From an uncultured Flavobacteriaceae bacterium (GTDB lineage: Bacteria > Bacteroidota > Bacteroidia > Flavobacteriales > Flavobacteriaceae), in contig CANLRK010000002.1 of assembly GCA_947493535.1 (NCBI GenBank), positions 124,001 to 188,000 on the forward strand: 64,000 bases of DNA, written 5' to 3'. The notes below the pieces were generated by a model. The model ran no database searches and was not told the origin of the DNA. It was given only the letters and a program-made list of their open reading frames with translations. The position numbers and the translations under genes were made by a program. Of this stretch, positions 35,710-44,360 are shown piece after piece. The number at the start of each line of letters is the position of its first letter. Within the stretch, counting starts at the first letter, position 1.

Positions 35710-37452
35710 TTAAGTGTTAGTAACAGGTAGACTAATTTTTATAAGTGTTCCGTTATTAGCTGAAGATTGAATAGTAAAAATACCATCAAGATTTTCAATA
35801 CGTGCTTTAATTTGGCTCAGACCTATACCTGAGTTTGGGGTTATTTTTGAAGTATCAAATCCTATTCCGTTATCAGTTATACTAATATCTAAAATATTAT
35901 TACTATAATCAATAGCTACAGTAGCTAATGAAGCTTTACTGTGTTTGATAATGTTATTAATGCATTCTTCAATTATATTATGAATTTTTATTTCAAAACT
36001 TTGTTCAAAGCGAGGGATTTTATCATGAGTTTCCAATTCAAACTCTAGTTCGGTATTGCTGTATTTTTCGCACATGTCATATACCGCGTGTTCTAACCCA
36101 AATTTTAATAATACAGCAGAGATTAATTTATGTGAAAGATCTCGTACTTTTTCAGATGCTTCATGGATTATGTGTTGCGATTTGTCGAGCTCTTCAATAC
36201 TGTTTGCACTTTTTTTACGTGCTACTTGTATGTGCATATTAGCAGAAGAAAGAAGAGCGCTTACACTATCGTGAAGAGTTTGTGCAATGTCTTTACGTTC
36301 AATCTCTCTGCCATCTAATGTAGCACTTAATAATTTTTGTTGGTTTTTTTCTTCAAGTAAACGTAAAGTTTTTTGTTGGTTAAGCTCTTGTGTTACAAGA
36401 TTAAAGGCTAAACTTTTTGCTTTAAGCTTACTGTTGCGATACATTACTGTGCCTAAAAGAATAACTATTGCGGAAAACATTCCTGTGCCAATTAATGCAT
36501 ATTGCGTACGCTTTTTGGCTTGGCGTTGTTTTTCGGTTTTTACGGCTTCTTCTGCACGTGCTTTTTCCTCGTTGTATTCTGCCTCAATTGTTCTAATTTC
36601 TATGGCTTTTTGCTTTTTTAATATTATTTCGGAAAGTTTTCTTTCTTTTTGATAGTATTCAAAAGCTTTGGTGTATTTTTTTGTTTTTTTGTAGATATAT
36701 GCTAGGTTAGTTGTAGCATCTTGGACGGTTCCTAGTGCTTTGATGGTTGTAGTGTCTTTAACGTTTTTTATAACTTTTAGATGTGTTTTTTCAGCAGCAT
36801 CATATTTTTTTTGATAAATATAAATAAGTCCTTGATTGTTTAAGGCACCGTTTAACGGAAGTGGGAGTGCTAGTTTATTTTCATAGATATGTATAGCTTT
36901 TGTAATGTAATTTTGTGCGCTGTCAAGTTTATCTAGATCGGCATATAAAAAAGCTAAGTTACTATAAGTTTGAGCCAAATGAATTGCTCCTGAATTTGTG
37001 TTGTTATAATTGGTTATAATGTTTTGATAGTAAAAATCAGCGCTGTCTTTTAATTGTAATGCTTTTGAGGTATGGCGAACATCGTATAGATTTCTATATT
37101 TCTGATTAAATGTTTTTCCAATTTTTAAATAATTTTCCATTACAGCTAATGAATCATGTAAGAAACGATTAGTTGCTAATGCTTTTTTATAATAGTATAA
37201 AGCTTTATTTAGCTCTTGATTTTTATTAAAAATATCTCCAATTAAACTATTCCATTTAGCTTCCTCGTTGCTGTTTTTAGATGTTTTATCTATTTCTTGT
37301 AAAGCTAATTGTAATGCTTTTTCTTGATTGTTTTGAGATAATAGGCTAATTGCTTTTAGGTGTATGCTATCATTTTTAACGGTTTTTTTTTGGGCTGTAG
37401 CCGTTATGAATACCGCAGTTAATAGACATAAAATAAGAAAGTTTTTTTTCAA
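35710..37452 (-). CDS. TPR-containing sensor histidine kinase (copy 1)
   Basis: A 580-aa kinase with the same order as its neighbour: signal peptide (about 1-20, ending ATAQ), periplasmic TPR repeats (about 25-285), one membrane helix at about 318-338, coiled coil, HisKA_3 with H394 in IAQTLHDSVSALLSSANMHI, and HATPase with DNGIGFD and GIGLSQIKARI. The catalytic halves are nearly the same in both copies, whereas the TPR sensory halves differ more. That pattern suggests two inputs feeding one response regulator. It starts 57 bases after a small terminator-like hairpin. Confidence 0.9.
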   Translation of the reverse strand: MKKNFLILCLLTAVFITATAQKKTVKNDSIHLKAISLLSQNNQEKALQLALQEIDKTSKNSNEEAKWNSLIGDIFNKNQELNKALYYYKKALATNRFLHDSLAVMENYLKIGKTFNQKYRNLYDVRHTSKALQLKDSADFYYQNIITNYNNTNSGAIHLAQTYSNLAFLYADLDKLDSAQNYITKAIHIYENKLALPLPLNGALNNQGLIYIYQKKYDAAEKTHLKVIKNVKDTTTIKALGTVQDATTNLAYIYKKTKKYTKAFEYYQKERKLSEIILKKQKAIEIRTIEAEYNEEKARAEEAVKTEKQRQAKKRTQYALIGTGMFSAIVILLGTVMYRNSKLKAKSLAFNLVTQELNQQKTLRLLEEKNQQKLLSATLDGREIERKDIAQTLHDSVSALLSSANMHIQVARKKSANSIEELDKSQHIIHEASEKVRDLSHKLISAVLLKFGLEHAVYDMCEKYSNTELEFELETHDKIPRFEQSFEIKIHNIIEECINNIIKHSKASLATVAIDYSNNILDISITDNGIGFDTSKITPNSGIGLSQIKARIENLDGIFTIQSSANNGTLIKISLPVTNT

Positions 37453-37493
37453 AGAAATGAAAGTTAATTAGAGCAACAAGATACTAAAATAAT

Positions 37494-37521
37494 AAATGCG
37501 TTAATAAAAGTTAACGCATTT
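37494..37521 (-). terminator. Hairpin after the 87-aa gene
   Basis: 11-bp stem AAATGCGTTAA / TTAACGCATTT with a 6-nt loop; the minus strand continues T-rich. Probably a moderate terminator between the 87-aa gene and kinase copy 1. Confidence 0.65.
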
Positions 37522-37543
37522 ATATTATTAAGTTAATAATTAT

Positions 37544-37807
37544 TTATGGACCTAGAGTTCCTGTAGGTTCCCCTTTACGCTTAGAGGTATCATCAGGCTG
37601 ATCAAATTTATATTTGTAAATTTTACTAGCGTTACCATAATTTTTTAAAAAGTTGGTTTCGCCTTTAGCATCAGTGTTAAGGGTGATAAGGTTAGTGCCG
37701 TCTTTTTCGGTAGAAAATACGACGCTAGCGGCTTCAAAAGTATTAAATTCCAAGATGTAATTTCCTTTTTCATCGCATGTAATGCAATAGTCTTTTAATA
37801 AACTCAT
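37544..37807 (-). CDS. Hypothetical 87-aa protein within the two-component cluster
   Basis: A soluble protein without signal peptide or helix, with a beta-rich look (NYILEFNTFEAASVVFS; GTNLITLNTDAKGETNF). Cysteines 8 and 11 form a CITC pair near the N terminus. I recognise no family. It lies between the response regulator and the kinases with a terminator on each side, so it is probably transcribed alone. It is a candidate target or accessory of the signalling system by position only. Confidence 0.6.
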   Translation of the reverse strand: MSLLKDYCITCDEKGNYILEFNTFEAASVVFSTEKDGTNLITLNTDAKGETNFLKNYGNASKIYKYKFDQPDDTSKRKGEPTGTLGP

Positions 37808-37894
37808 TTGTTTTGGTTTTAAAGGTTATTATTTTTTAAACTTATGAATGGTAATTTTTTAAGGTTATTAAATATAGCAAATTAAATAATAAAA

Positions 37895-37919
37895 AAAACT
37901 CCTTAAATTAAGGAGTTTT
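37895..37919 (-). terminator. Terminator after the response regulator gene
   Basis: Stem AAAACTCCTT / AAGGAGTTTT with loop AAATT; a long U run follows on the minus strand. Confidence 0.85.
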
Positions 37920-37938
37920 ATTGGGTGGAGTATAGGTG

Positions 37939-38580
37939 TTATACTAAATCGTTTTTGATAGCATATTTCACTAAGCCAACGGTATTTTTTACATTAAGCT
38001 TTTTCATAATATTTTTCCGGTGGGTGTCAATAGTGTTTATACTAATGGTTAGCTGTTCACTAATTTCTTTGGTTGTGTATTCTTTTACTACCAATTGTAG
38101 TATCTCAAGTTCTCTTTTAGTAATATTAGTTACTGTTTTTTTTGTATTCTTGGTGCTTTCTGAAAAAGCATTAAGCATTTTATCTTTTACCGAGTCACAA
38201 TAGTATTGTTCTCCATTATGTACTTTTCTTATGGCATCGGCAATATTTTCACCTGCGCATTTTTTGGAAAGATAACCGTTTACGCCCAAGTTAAGAACTT
38301 CTTTAATCACTTTAATATCGTCATAGCTAGATAACACAATAATTTTACAAGGAGCTCCTTTTTCTTGAAAATCTCTTAATACATCAATGCCATCTACTTC
38401 GGGCATATTAATATCCATAATTAACACATCGGCTTCGTTTTTTGTTAGTCGCTCGTGTACATTTTCTCCGTTTAATGAAAAGCCGACAACTTCAAAATCG
38501 TCTTCTAGTTTTAAAACTGCCAGTAAACCATCAATAACTATCTGATGGTCATCTATTAGATGTATTTTAATTTTCCCCAT
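37939..38580 (-). CDS. NarL/LuxR-type response regulator
   Basis: A 213-aa regulator. The receiver domain (about 1-120) has phosphoacceptor D54 in VLIMDINMPEVDG and K104 in GYLSKKCAG. The LuxR-type HTH (about 145-210) has ITKRELEILQLVVKEYTTKE and NTIDTHRKNIMKKLNV. It is the probable partner of the two HisKA_3 kinases encoded downstream on the same strand. An 18-bp palindrome (38623-38640) lies upstream and may be an autoregulatory site. It ends with its own terminator. Confidence 0.93.
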   Translation of the reverse strand: MGKIKIHLIDDHQIVIDGLLAVLKLEDDFEVVGFSLNGENVHERLTKNEADVLIMDINMPEVDGIDVLRDFQEKGAPCKIIVLSSYDDIKVIKEVLNLGVNGYLSKKCAGENIADAIRKVHNGEQYYCDSVKDKMLNAFSESTKNTKKTVTNITKRELEILQLVVKEYTTKEISEQLTISINTIDTHRKNIMKKLNVKNTVGLVKYAIKNDLV

Positions 38581-38622
38581 AATTAAAAAAAGTTAATAAA
38601 TTTAGTTTTGATGTGGTAACTA

Positions 38623-38640
38623 ATCACTAAATATAGTGAT
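38623..38640. promoter_or_regulatory. 18-bp inverted repeat upstream of the response regulator gene
   Basis: ATCACTA-AATA-TAGTGAT. It is 43 bases upstream of the start at 38580 and overlaps a promoter-like TATATTTA on the minus strand. The same half sites with the same 4-base spacing recur at 57935-57952. Confidence 0.45.
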
Positions 38641-38707
38641 TTTTTATTGTATTCTCAAAATAGTAATATTTCTTTTAAGTTATTTATATTTTGTTATTTT
38701 AATATAA

Positions 38708-38741
38708 AAAAAATCTGAAAGAAATTCTTTCAGATTTTTTT
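38708..38741 (-). terminator. Terminator after the DUF4293 gene
   Basis: 16-bp stem with core ATCTGAAAG / CTTTCAGAT, almost no loop, and T runs on both strands. Confidence 0.85.
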
Positions 38742-38769
38742 ACGCACTAAAAATAATACTAAGATAGGT

Positions 38770-39180
38770 TTAGCGTAATCGATCAACAGATTTTACAAGA
38801 TCCTCATCCTTTTTAATGGCTTTGTTAGCCAAAACTAATAATACGATAGAAATGATAGGAAGAGTCATCCCAACACCTTTCTCAGAAATTTCACTTTCTC
38901 CAGATGCAGTTATTGAGCAATACACAAACGCTATAAGTAAAATAAAGTTTAATATGATGTTAAGTCGGTTTAAAACAAACTGCGACTTACGGTTTTTGAA
39001 CATAAATATACTTACAACACTAGTTGTTGCTGATGCTAAAAATACAAGTAATGCAAAAGTAGTATCGGCAGCATATACTATAACATCAGTAGTAGTTTTC
39101 CATAAGTGTAATACAAAAGGGAAAACACCAGTAATAATTGCTGCTAAAGCTAAATATAAGGTTTGTATACGTTGTATCAT
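38770..39180 (-). CDS. DUF4293 family membrane protein
   Basis: A 136-aa protein with four helices at about 5-25, 37-60, 70-92 and 103-122, starting MIQRIQTLYLALAAI as DUF4293 members do. Function unknown. The family is typically found beside rho in Bacteroidota, as here, in divergent orientation. The frame is open to 39210, but a TATTTTTG promoter box at 39188-39195 excludes the longer start. The leader before ATG 39180 would be only a few bases. Confidence 0.88.
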   Translation of the reverse strand: MIQRIQTLYLALAAIITGVFPFVLHLWKTTTDVIVYAADTTFALLVFLASATTSVVSIFMFKNRKSQFVLNRLNIILNFILLIAFVYCSITASGESEISEKGVGMTLPIISIVLLVLANKAIKKDEDLVKSVDRLR

Positions 39181-39187
39181 AACAAGG

Positions 39188-39195
39188 CAAAAATA
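39188..39195 (-). promoter_or_regulatory. -7 box TATTTTTG for the DUF4293 gene
   Basis: Exact TAnnTTTG on the minus strand, ending only seven bases before the ATG. It implies a nearly leaderless message. Confidence 0.5.
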
Positions 39196-39350
39196 GGAAA
39201 ACAAATACAAGAAAACACTAAAATAAATTAAAAATTATTAAGTGGTTGTTGCTCAGGGTGTAGCAGTTGTTTTTTAGATTTTTTTCTACAATTAGTAATG
39301 TTCTTTTTTATTTTATAGGTTTATTTTATGTGGTTTAGGAATAAAATATG

Positions 39351-39358
39351 TATACTTG
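39351..39358 (+). promoter_or_regulatory. Likely -7 box TATACTTG for rho
   Basis: Seven of eight matches to TAnnTTTG, giving a leader of roughly 90 bases with two hairpins (39365-39383 and 39403-39420). Confidence 0.4.
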
Positions 39359-39452
39359 CATTAAGGATTGCTTTTTGCAATTCATCTTCATTAGAAAAAA
39401 CATTCCTTTAAGTCAAGGAAAAAGACACTTCAATAAACCTATCCTAATTTAA

Positions 39453-41024
39453 ATGTTAGAAATTTCACAGTTAAAAGAAAAGAAACTTGCTGATTTGCAA
39501 GAGATAGCTAAGGCGCTTCAAATACCAAAGTACAGGACTTTAAAAAAGCTTGATTTGGTTTATAAAATTTTAGATGTTCAAGCAGAATCCACTGAGCTCC
39601 CTAAAAAACAAGTTAAAGCAACAGGTAAAACTGATGATAGTAATCCTGCTGTACCTGCCAAGCAAAAACGCATTAGAGTACAACGCGAACAAGCTGTAGC
39701 TGCCGGTACGGGTTCTAAAAAAGAAGCTATTGCAGCAGAAAGCTCGGAAACTCCTCAAGAAAATAAGCCTAAACAAGAGCGAAAAGAGCAACGTAATAAG
39801 CCACAGCATAAAAATCAGCAGCATAAAAACAAGAAAGATCATAACCAGCGTAAAGGAAAGGATGGTAATAAAGATTTGCGTAATAGGTATAAAGAACCTG
39901 ACTTTGAGTTTGATGCAATTATAGAAAGTGAAGGGGTGCTTGATATAATGCAAGATGGGTATGGATTTTTACGTTCTTCGGATTATAATTATTTATCATC
40001 TCCAGATGATATTTATGTATCACAATCACAAATACGATTATTTGGTTTAAAAACAGGTGATACGGTATTAGGGCAAATTAGACCTCCAAAAGAAGGAGAG
40101 AAGTATTTTCCGTTAATTAAGGTTAATAAAATTAATGGTTTAGCGCCTAACGTAGTGCGTGATAGAGTGTCTTTTGAACATTTAACTCCTTTGTTTCCTA
40201 AAGAAAAGTTTAAATTAGGGGAAAAGCAAAGTACTGTTTCAACCCGTATTATGGATTTATTTGCGCCAATAGGTAAAGGGCAAAGAGCAATGATAGTTTC
40301 GCAGCCTAAAACCGGTAAGACAATGTTGTTAAAGGATTTAGCAAATGCAATTGCAGCTAATCATCCAGAAGTGTATCAAATAGTATTGTTGATTGATGAA
40401 CGTCCGGAAGAGGTTACTGATATGCAACGTAATGTACGTGGTGAAGTTGTAGCTTCTACTTTTGATAAAGAAGCACATGAGCATGTTAAAATAGCAAACT
40501 TAGTTTTAGAAAAAGCAAAGCGTTTGGTGGAGTGTGGTCATGATGTAGTTATATTGTTAGATTCTATTACGCGTTTGGCACGAGCTTATAACACGGTACA
40601 ACCAGCTTCAGGGAAAATACTTAGTGGAGGGGTAGACTCTAATGCGCTACATAAGCCAAAACGTTTTTTTGGTGCTGCAAGAAACATAGAAAACGGAGGT
40701 TCGTTGTCAATTATAGGAACTGCATTAACGGATACTGGTTCAAAAATGGATGAAGTTATTTTTGAAGAGTTTAAGGGTACTGGTAATATGGAGTTACAAT
40801 TAGATAGAAGAATTGCTAATAGAAGAATATTCCCAGCAATAGACTTAATTTCATCTAGCACTCGTAGAGATGATTTATTGCACGATGACACTACGGTTAA
40901 ACGTATGTGGGTTATGCGTAAATATCTGTCAGATATGAATCCTATTGAAGCAATGGAATTTATTAGTGATAGAATAAAAACTACTAAAAATAATGATGAG
41001 TTTTTAATATCTATGAATGGTTAA
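39453..41024 (+). CDS. rho: Transcription termination factor Rho
   Basis: A 523-aa Rho. The SAP-like Rho_N domain (about 1-45) opens with [21 protein letters not shown] long basic, glutamine/lysine-rich insertion at about 50-145 (for example [19 protein letters not shown]) is typical of Bacteroidota. The RNA-binding cold-shock domain (about 150-225) and the RecA-like motor follow, with Walker [11 protein letters not shown] (about 287-296) and Walker [18 protein letters not shown]. Rho is an RNA helicase hexamer that ends transcription at untranslated RNA. The long leader fits possible self-regulation. Divergent from DUF4293. Confidence 0.97.
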   Translation: MLEISQLKEKKLADLQEIAKALQIPKYRTLKKLDLVYKILDVQAESTELPKKQVKATGKTDDSNPAVPAKQKRIRVQREQAVAAGTGSKKEAIAAESSETPQENKPKQERKEQRNKPQHKNQQHKNKKDHNQRKGKDGNKDLRNRYKEPDFEFDAIIESEGVLDIMQDGYGFLRSSDYNYLSSPDDIYVSQSQIRLFGLKTGDTVLGQIRPPKEGEKYFPLIKVNKINGLAPNVVRDRVSFEHLTPLFPKEKFKLGEKQSTVSTRIMDLFAPIGKGQRAMIVSQPKTGKTMLLKDLANAIAANHPEVYQIVLLIDERPEEVTDMQRNVRGEVVASTFDKEAHEHVKIANLVLEKAKRLVECGHDVVILLDSITRLARAYNTVQPASGKILSGGVDSNALHKPKRFFGAARNIENGGSLSIIGTALTDTGSKMDEVIFEEFKGTGNMELQLDRRIANRRIFPAIDLISSSTRRDDLLHDDTTVKRMWVMRKYLSDMNPIEAMEFISDRIKTTKNNDEFLISMNG

Positions 41025-41044
41025 CTATTTATAGGTGTTATTAT

Positions 41045-41088
41045 AAAAAAGCGCATTCGAGTAATTTAATTCGAATGCGCTTTTTTTT
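41045..41088 (+). terminator. Terminator after rho
   Basis: 16-bp stem with core GCGCATTCGA / TCGAATGCGC, 10-nt loop and a long T run. Confidence 0.9.
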
Positions 41089-41113
41089 ACGTCTTTAATT
41101 TAGGTAACAAAAA

Positions 41114-41143
41114 ATCCTAACCTTTATAGTAAAAGATTAGGAT
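41114..41143 (-). terminator. Terminator after rpsT
   Basis: On the minus strand ATCCTAA pairs with TTAGGAT, extended by CTTT/AAAG, and is followed by a U run. Confidence 0.75.
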
Positions 41144-41171
41144 AAATGTATTTTAAAAAAACAGCGTCTTT

Positions 41172-41423
41172 TTATAAAGAAGCAATATGCTTAGCTAATT
41201 TCGATTTGATATTAGCAGCTTTGTTTTTGTGAATAATATTGTTTTTAGCAATTTTATCAATCATAGAAACAATACCAGGAAATGCTTTTTCAGCTTCTTT
41301 TTTGTCTGTTAACTCACGTAAAGCTTTAATAGCGTTACGAGTAGTTTTATGTTGATATTTATTACGTAATCTTTTAGATTCGTTACTTCTAATTCTTTTT
41401 AATGCTGACTTGTGATTTGCCAT
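41172..41423 (-). CDS. rpsT: 30S ribosomal protein bS20
   Basis: An 83-aa, very basic helical protein. [20 protein letters not shown] at the N terminus is diagnostic for S20, and [16 protein letters not shown] and [16 protein letters not shown] follow. It binds 16S rRNA near the bottom of the 30S body. Its gene lies downstream of the two tRNA-Glu genes in the same direction, an arrangement common in flavobacteria. Confidence 0.97.
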   Translation of the reverse strand: MANHKSALKRIRSNESKRLRNKYQHKTTRNAIKALRELTDKKEAEKAFPGIVSMIDKIAKNNIIHKNKAANIKSKLAKHIASL

Positions 41424-41453
41424 TTTCTTGTTGTTTTTTTTAAAATAAAAAAG

Positions 41454-41525
41454 TAGCCCATAGGAGAATCGAACTCCTGTTTCCAGGATGAAAACCTGGC
41501 GTCCTAACCACTAGACGAATGGGCC
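41454..41525 (-). tRNA. tRNA-Glu (anticodon UUC), copy 2
   Basis: A 72-nt cloverleaf on the minus strand. Acceptor GGCCCAT pairs with ATGGGCT (first pair G-U), anticodon stem CCAGG/CCTGG encloses loop TTTTCAT with anticodon TTC, and the T loop is TTCGATT. CCA is not encoded. Identical in sequence to the other copy. Confidence 0.96.
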
Positions 41526-41571
41526 GTAATTTCAATTGAATTTGTGTAGTTGTTCAGCTACTCAAATTTAG

Positions 41572-41643
41572 TAGCCCATAGGAGAATCGAACTCCTGTTT
41601 CCAGGATGAAAACCTGGCGTCCTAACCACTAGACGAATGGGCC
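41572..41643 (-). tRNA. tRNA-Glu (anticodon UUC), copy 1
   Basis: A 72-nt tRNA identical to the copy at 41454-41525, 46 bases upstream of it in transcription order. The same cloverleaf and UUC anticodon are visible and CCA is not encoded. Probably co-transcribed with copy 2. Confidence 0.96.
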
Positions 41644-41721
41644 AATTGTTTTTAATTGCGGGTGCAAAAATACAACTATTTTTGACTATTGCAATAAACA
41701 ATCAAATTTTTTTTAATTTTT

Positions 41722-43206
41722 TTAATACGCCTTTGCAAATAACACTTTTCTGGCTGATGGTTTGCCAGAATAAACGCATGTACCTTGCTCATTTTTAGCA
41801 GTTAAAGGAATACAACGTATGGTAGCTTTAGTTTCTTCTTTTATGCGTTCTTCTGTTTCTTCAGTTCCATCCCAGTGTGCAGCAATAAAGCCTCCTTTAG
41901 TTTCTAATACTTCCTTAAATTCTTCAAAAGTAGTAACTTCAGTTGTGTGATTGTCTCTAAAAGCAGTAGCTTTTTCAAATAAATCATCTTGCATTTGAGT
42001 TAATAATGAATTAATTTTTTCATCAATACCATCAAGATTTTCTAAGAATTTTTCTTTGGTGTCTCGTCGTGCAATTTCTACCTGATTATTTTCTAAATCT
42101 CTAGGTCCTACAACCATTCTTATAGGGTAGCCTTTTAATTCATATTCAGCAAACTTAAATCCAGGGCGCTTTGTTACGTCAGTATCTATTTGTACTCTAA
42201 TATTAAATTTAGCTAGTTCTTTTTTTATCTCATGAGCTTTTGCAAGAAGTACTTCGTTTTGTTCTTCGTTCTTTTTGTTTAAAAACGGGATTATAACAAC
42301 TTGATATGGTGCTAATTTAGGAGGTAATACTAAACCTTCATCATCAGAATGTGTCATGATTAAACCACCTATTAAACGTGTAGATACTCCCCAGCTTGTT
42401 GCCCAAACGTGTTCTTTACCTCCTTCGGCGGTTTGAAATTCAACATCAAATGCTTTAGCAAAATTTTGACCTAAAAAATGTGAAGTTCCAGCCTGTAAGG
42501 CTTTACCATCTTGCATTAAGGCTTCAATAGTGTAGGTGTCATCTGCTCCTGCAAAACGTTCGCTGTCACTTTTGTAACCTTTTATTACAGGCATAGCCAT
42601 CCAATTTTGGGCAAAATCTGCATAAACGCTATGCATTTGTTTTGCTTCAGCTACAGCTTCTTGTTTTGTAGCATGTGCAGTATGCCCTTCTTGCCACAAA
42701 AATTCGCTAGTACGTAAAAATAAGCGTGTACGCATTTCCCAACGTACTACATTTGCCCATTGATTTATTAATAAAGGTAAATCTCGGTAAGATTGAATCC
42801 AACCTTTATAGGTGTTCCATATGATTGCTTCAGAGGTTGGACGTACAATTAACTCTTCTTCTAATTTTGCATCAGAATCTACTATAAGTTTTGTTTTATC
42901 TTCTGGATCAGTTTTTAAACGATAATGTGTTACAACGGCACATTCCTTAGCAAAACCTTCAGCATTTTTTTCTTCGGCTTCAAATAAGCTTTTAGGGACG
43001 AAAATAGGGAAGTAGGCATTTTGATGCCCTGTTTCCTTAAACATTTTGTCTAATTGTTCTTTCATTAGTTCCCAAATAGCAAAACCATATGGTTTAATAA
43101 CCATACAACCTCTTACCCCTGAGTTTTCTGCTAAACCTGCATTTTTAACTAATTCGTTATACCAAAGTGAAAAATCTTCACTTCTTTTTGGTAGTTTCTT
43201 ACTCAT
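41722..43206 (-). CDS. proS: Prolyl-tRNA synthetase (archaeal/eukaryotic-like short form)
   Basis: A 494-aa class II aminoacyl-tRNA synthetase. Motif 2 ([20 protein letters not shown], about 152-171) and motif 3 near [20 protein letters not shown] are visible, as is the anticodon-binding domain at about 290-390. The length and the C-terminal zinc-domain-like end match the ProS type without an editing insertion, which Bacteroidota use. It charges tRNA-Pro. Transcribed towards the tRNA genes; no clear terminator was seen after it. Confidence 0.95.
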   Translation of the reverse strand: MSKKLPKRSEDFSLWYNELVKNAGLAENSGVRGCMVIKPYGFAIWELMKEQLDKMFKETGHQNAYFPIFVPKSLFEAEEKNAEGFAKECAVVTHYRLKTDPEDKTKLIVDSDAKLEEELIVRPTSEAIIWNTYKGWIQSYRDLPLLINQWANVVRWEMRTRLFLRTSEFLWQEGHTAHATKQEAVAEAKQMHSVYADFAQNWMAMPVIKGYKSDSERFAGADDTYTIEALMQDGKALQAGTSHFLGQNFAKAFDVEFQTAEGGKEHVWATSWGVSTRLIGGLIMTHSDDEGLVLPPKLAPYQVVIIPFLNKKNEEQNEVLLAKAHEIKKELAKFNIRVQIDTDVTKRPGFKFAEYELKGYPIRMVVGPRDLENNQVEIARRDTKEKFLENLDGIDEKINSLLTQMQDDLFEKATAFRDNHTTEVTTFEEFKEVLETKGGFIAAHWDGTEETEERIKEETKATIRCIPLTAKNEQGTCVYSGKPSARKVLFAKAY

Positions 43207-43308
43207 ATACTGTATTTTGGCACAAAAATTGTGATTAAGTTAAATGTAAAATAGTTTGGGCAAAATTAACTATTTTTATAAGGTTCAACAATTTAATTTA
43301 AAGAGATT

Positions 43309-44289
43309 ATGAAAGATATTTATCATTCTAGAAATAAAACTCTAGTTCTTTTAGGAGGACTGGTAAGTTTTTTAATGGTGTCGTGTGGAAGTTACCAACC
43401 TGCAACTTATGATGACGATGGTATTTATAACTCGTCAACTACAGTTAATGTGCAGAAAGATGTACCGCAAGATGGAACTTCAAGTAATTCAAAGTATTAT
43501 GAAGAATACTTTGGGAGAACAGTGACCGATTATGGCGAAATTGTAGAAGATGAAGTTTTTACAGATGTAGATAGTTATAGCTCCGGAGAAGTTGTTGAAC
43601 AAAACTCTGAAAACACAATAAACAGTTATGCAGCTTGGGAAGATGCAGATGATAATGTAACAATAAATGTGTATAATACTCGCCCGTATTATTACTCTTA
43701 CTGGGGATGGAGACCTTACCGCTATTGGGGTAATTATTATTATGATTGGGCATATTGCGCTCCAAATTGGGGTTGGGGTTGGAACTCATACTACTATAAT
43801 GGATATTATGGAAATCCATATTGGGGTGGTTACTATGGAAACCCATACTATGGTAATTATTATGGATATGGTTATTATGGTAGAAGAAATTATGCCTATA
43901 TAAACGGAAGAAGAAGAGGTTATGCAGCAAATACATATTATGGAAGAAATGCAAATAGAAGAAGTACAATAGGAAGAAGAAGGGCTACAACTCCTAGAAG
44001 AACTACTGCAACAACACCAAGGACTACACCTCGCACTACGCCAAGAACAACACCGCGTACTACACCAAGGACTACACCAAGGACTACACCTCGTACTACG
44101 CCAAGAACAACTCCGCGTACCACGCCAAGAACCACACCTCGTACTACACCAAGGACGACGCCTCGCACTACCCCAAGAACAACTCCGCGAAGTACACCTC
44201 GAAGTACACCAAGGTCAACACCTCGTAGTACATATTCTACGCCAAGGTCAATGCCAAGAAGTTCATCATCACATAGAAGAGGTAGATAA
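43309..44289 (+). CDS. Lipoprotein with aromatic-glycine region and TTPR tandem repeats
   Basis: A 326-aa protein. The lipobox is MVSC with Cys26. An acidic N-terminal segment (about 30-120) is followed by a tyrosine/tryptophan/glycine/asparagine-rich stretch (about 124-200, for example YWGGYYGNPYYGNYYGYG), then a basic region. Fifteen TTPR units and three STPR units follow (about 235-306), with a serine/arginine-rich end. The product is predicted to be lipid-anchored in the cell envelope with a disordered, positively charged tail. Function unknown. Homologs near proS in flavobacteria are sometimes mislabelled as prolyl-tRNA synthetase; this one has no synthetase domain. Confidence 0.8.
   Translation: MKDIYHSRNKTLVLLGGLVSFLMVSCGSYQPATYDDDGIYNSSTTVNVQKDVPQDGTSSNSKYYEEYFGRTVTDYGEIVEDEVFTDVDSYSSGEVVEQNSENTINSYAAWEDADDNVTINVYNTRPYYYSYWGWRPYRYWGNYYYDWAYCAPNWGWGWNSYYYNGYYGNPYWGGYYGNPYYGNYYGYGYYGRRNYAYINGRRRGYAANTYYGRNANRRSTIGRRRATTPRRTTATTPRTTPRTTPRTTPRTTPRTTPRTTPRTTPRTTPRTTPRTTPRTTPRTTPRTTPRTTPRSTPRSTPRSTPRSTYSTPRSMPRSSSSHRRGR
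44011..44226 (+). repeat. 12-bp coding minisatellite (TTPR/STPR)
   Basis: Eighteen consecutive 12-base units encode fifteen TTPR and then three STPR. Synonymous codons differ between most units (ACT ACA CCA AGG, ACA ACT CCG CGT, ACC ACG CCA AGA and so on), so the peptide repeat is kept while the DNA has diverged. Confidence 0.92.
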
Positions 44290-44305
44290 AATATAAATAA
44301 ATTGT

Positions 44306-44343
44306 AAATAGCGCTGCTGAGCAATTAGTAGGGCTATTTTTTT
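44306..44343 (+). terminator. Terminator after the TTPR lipoprotein gene
   Basis: 13-position stem AAATAGCGCTGCT / AGTAGGGCTATTT with one mismatch and one G-U pair, then a T run. Confidence 0.75.
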
Positions 44344-44360
44344 AACTAAAAGTATAGTAT

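Noticed and set aside
39570-39953. Minus-strand frame inside rho.
   Set aside because: It overlaps the conserved Rho reading frame and arises from its A-rich basic insertion.
44011-44226. Regular 12-bp repeats considered as a CRISPR-like array or satellite.
   Set aside because: Units have no spacers, stay in frame inside a long gene and vary only at synonymous positions.
43938-44324. Minus-strand frame with VLGVVRG-type repeats opposite the TTPR gene.
   Set aside because: It is the antisense shadow of the 12-bp coding repeat; the plus-strand frame has a lipoprotein signal and is flanked by its own terminator.
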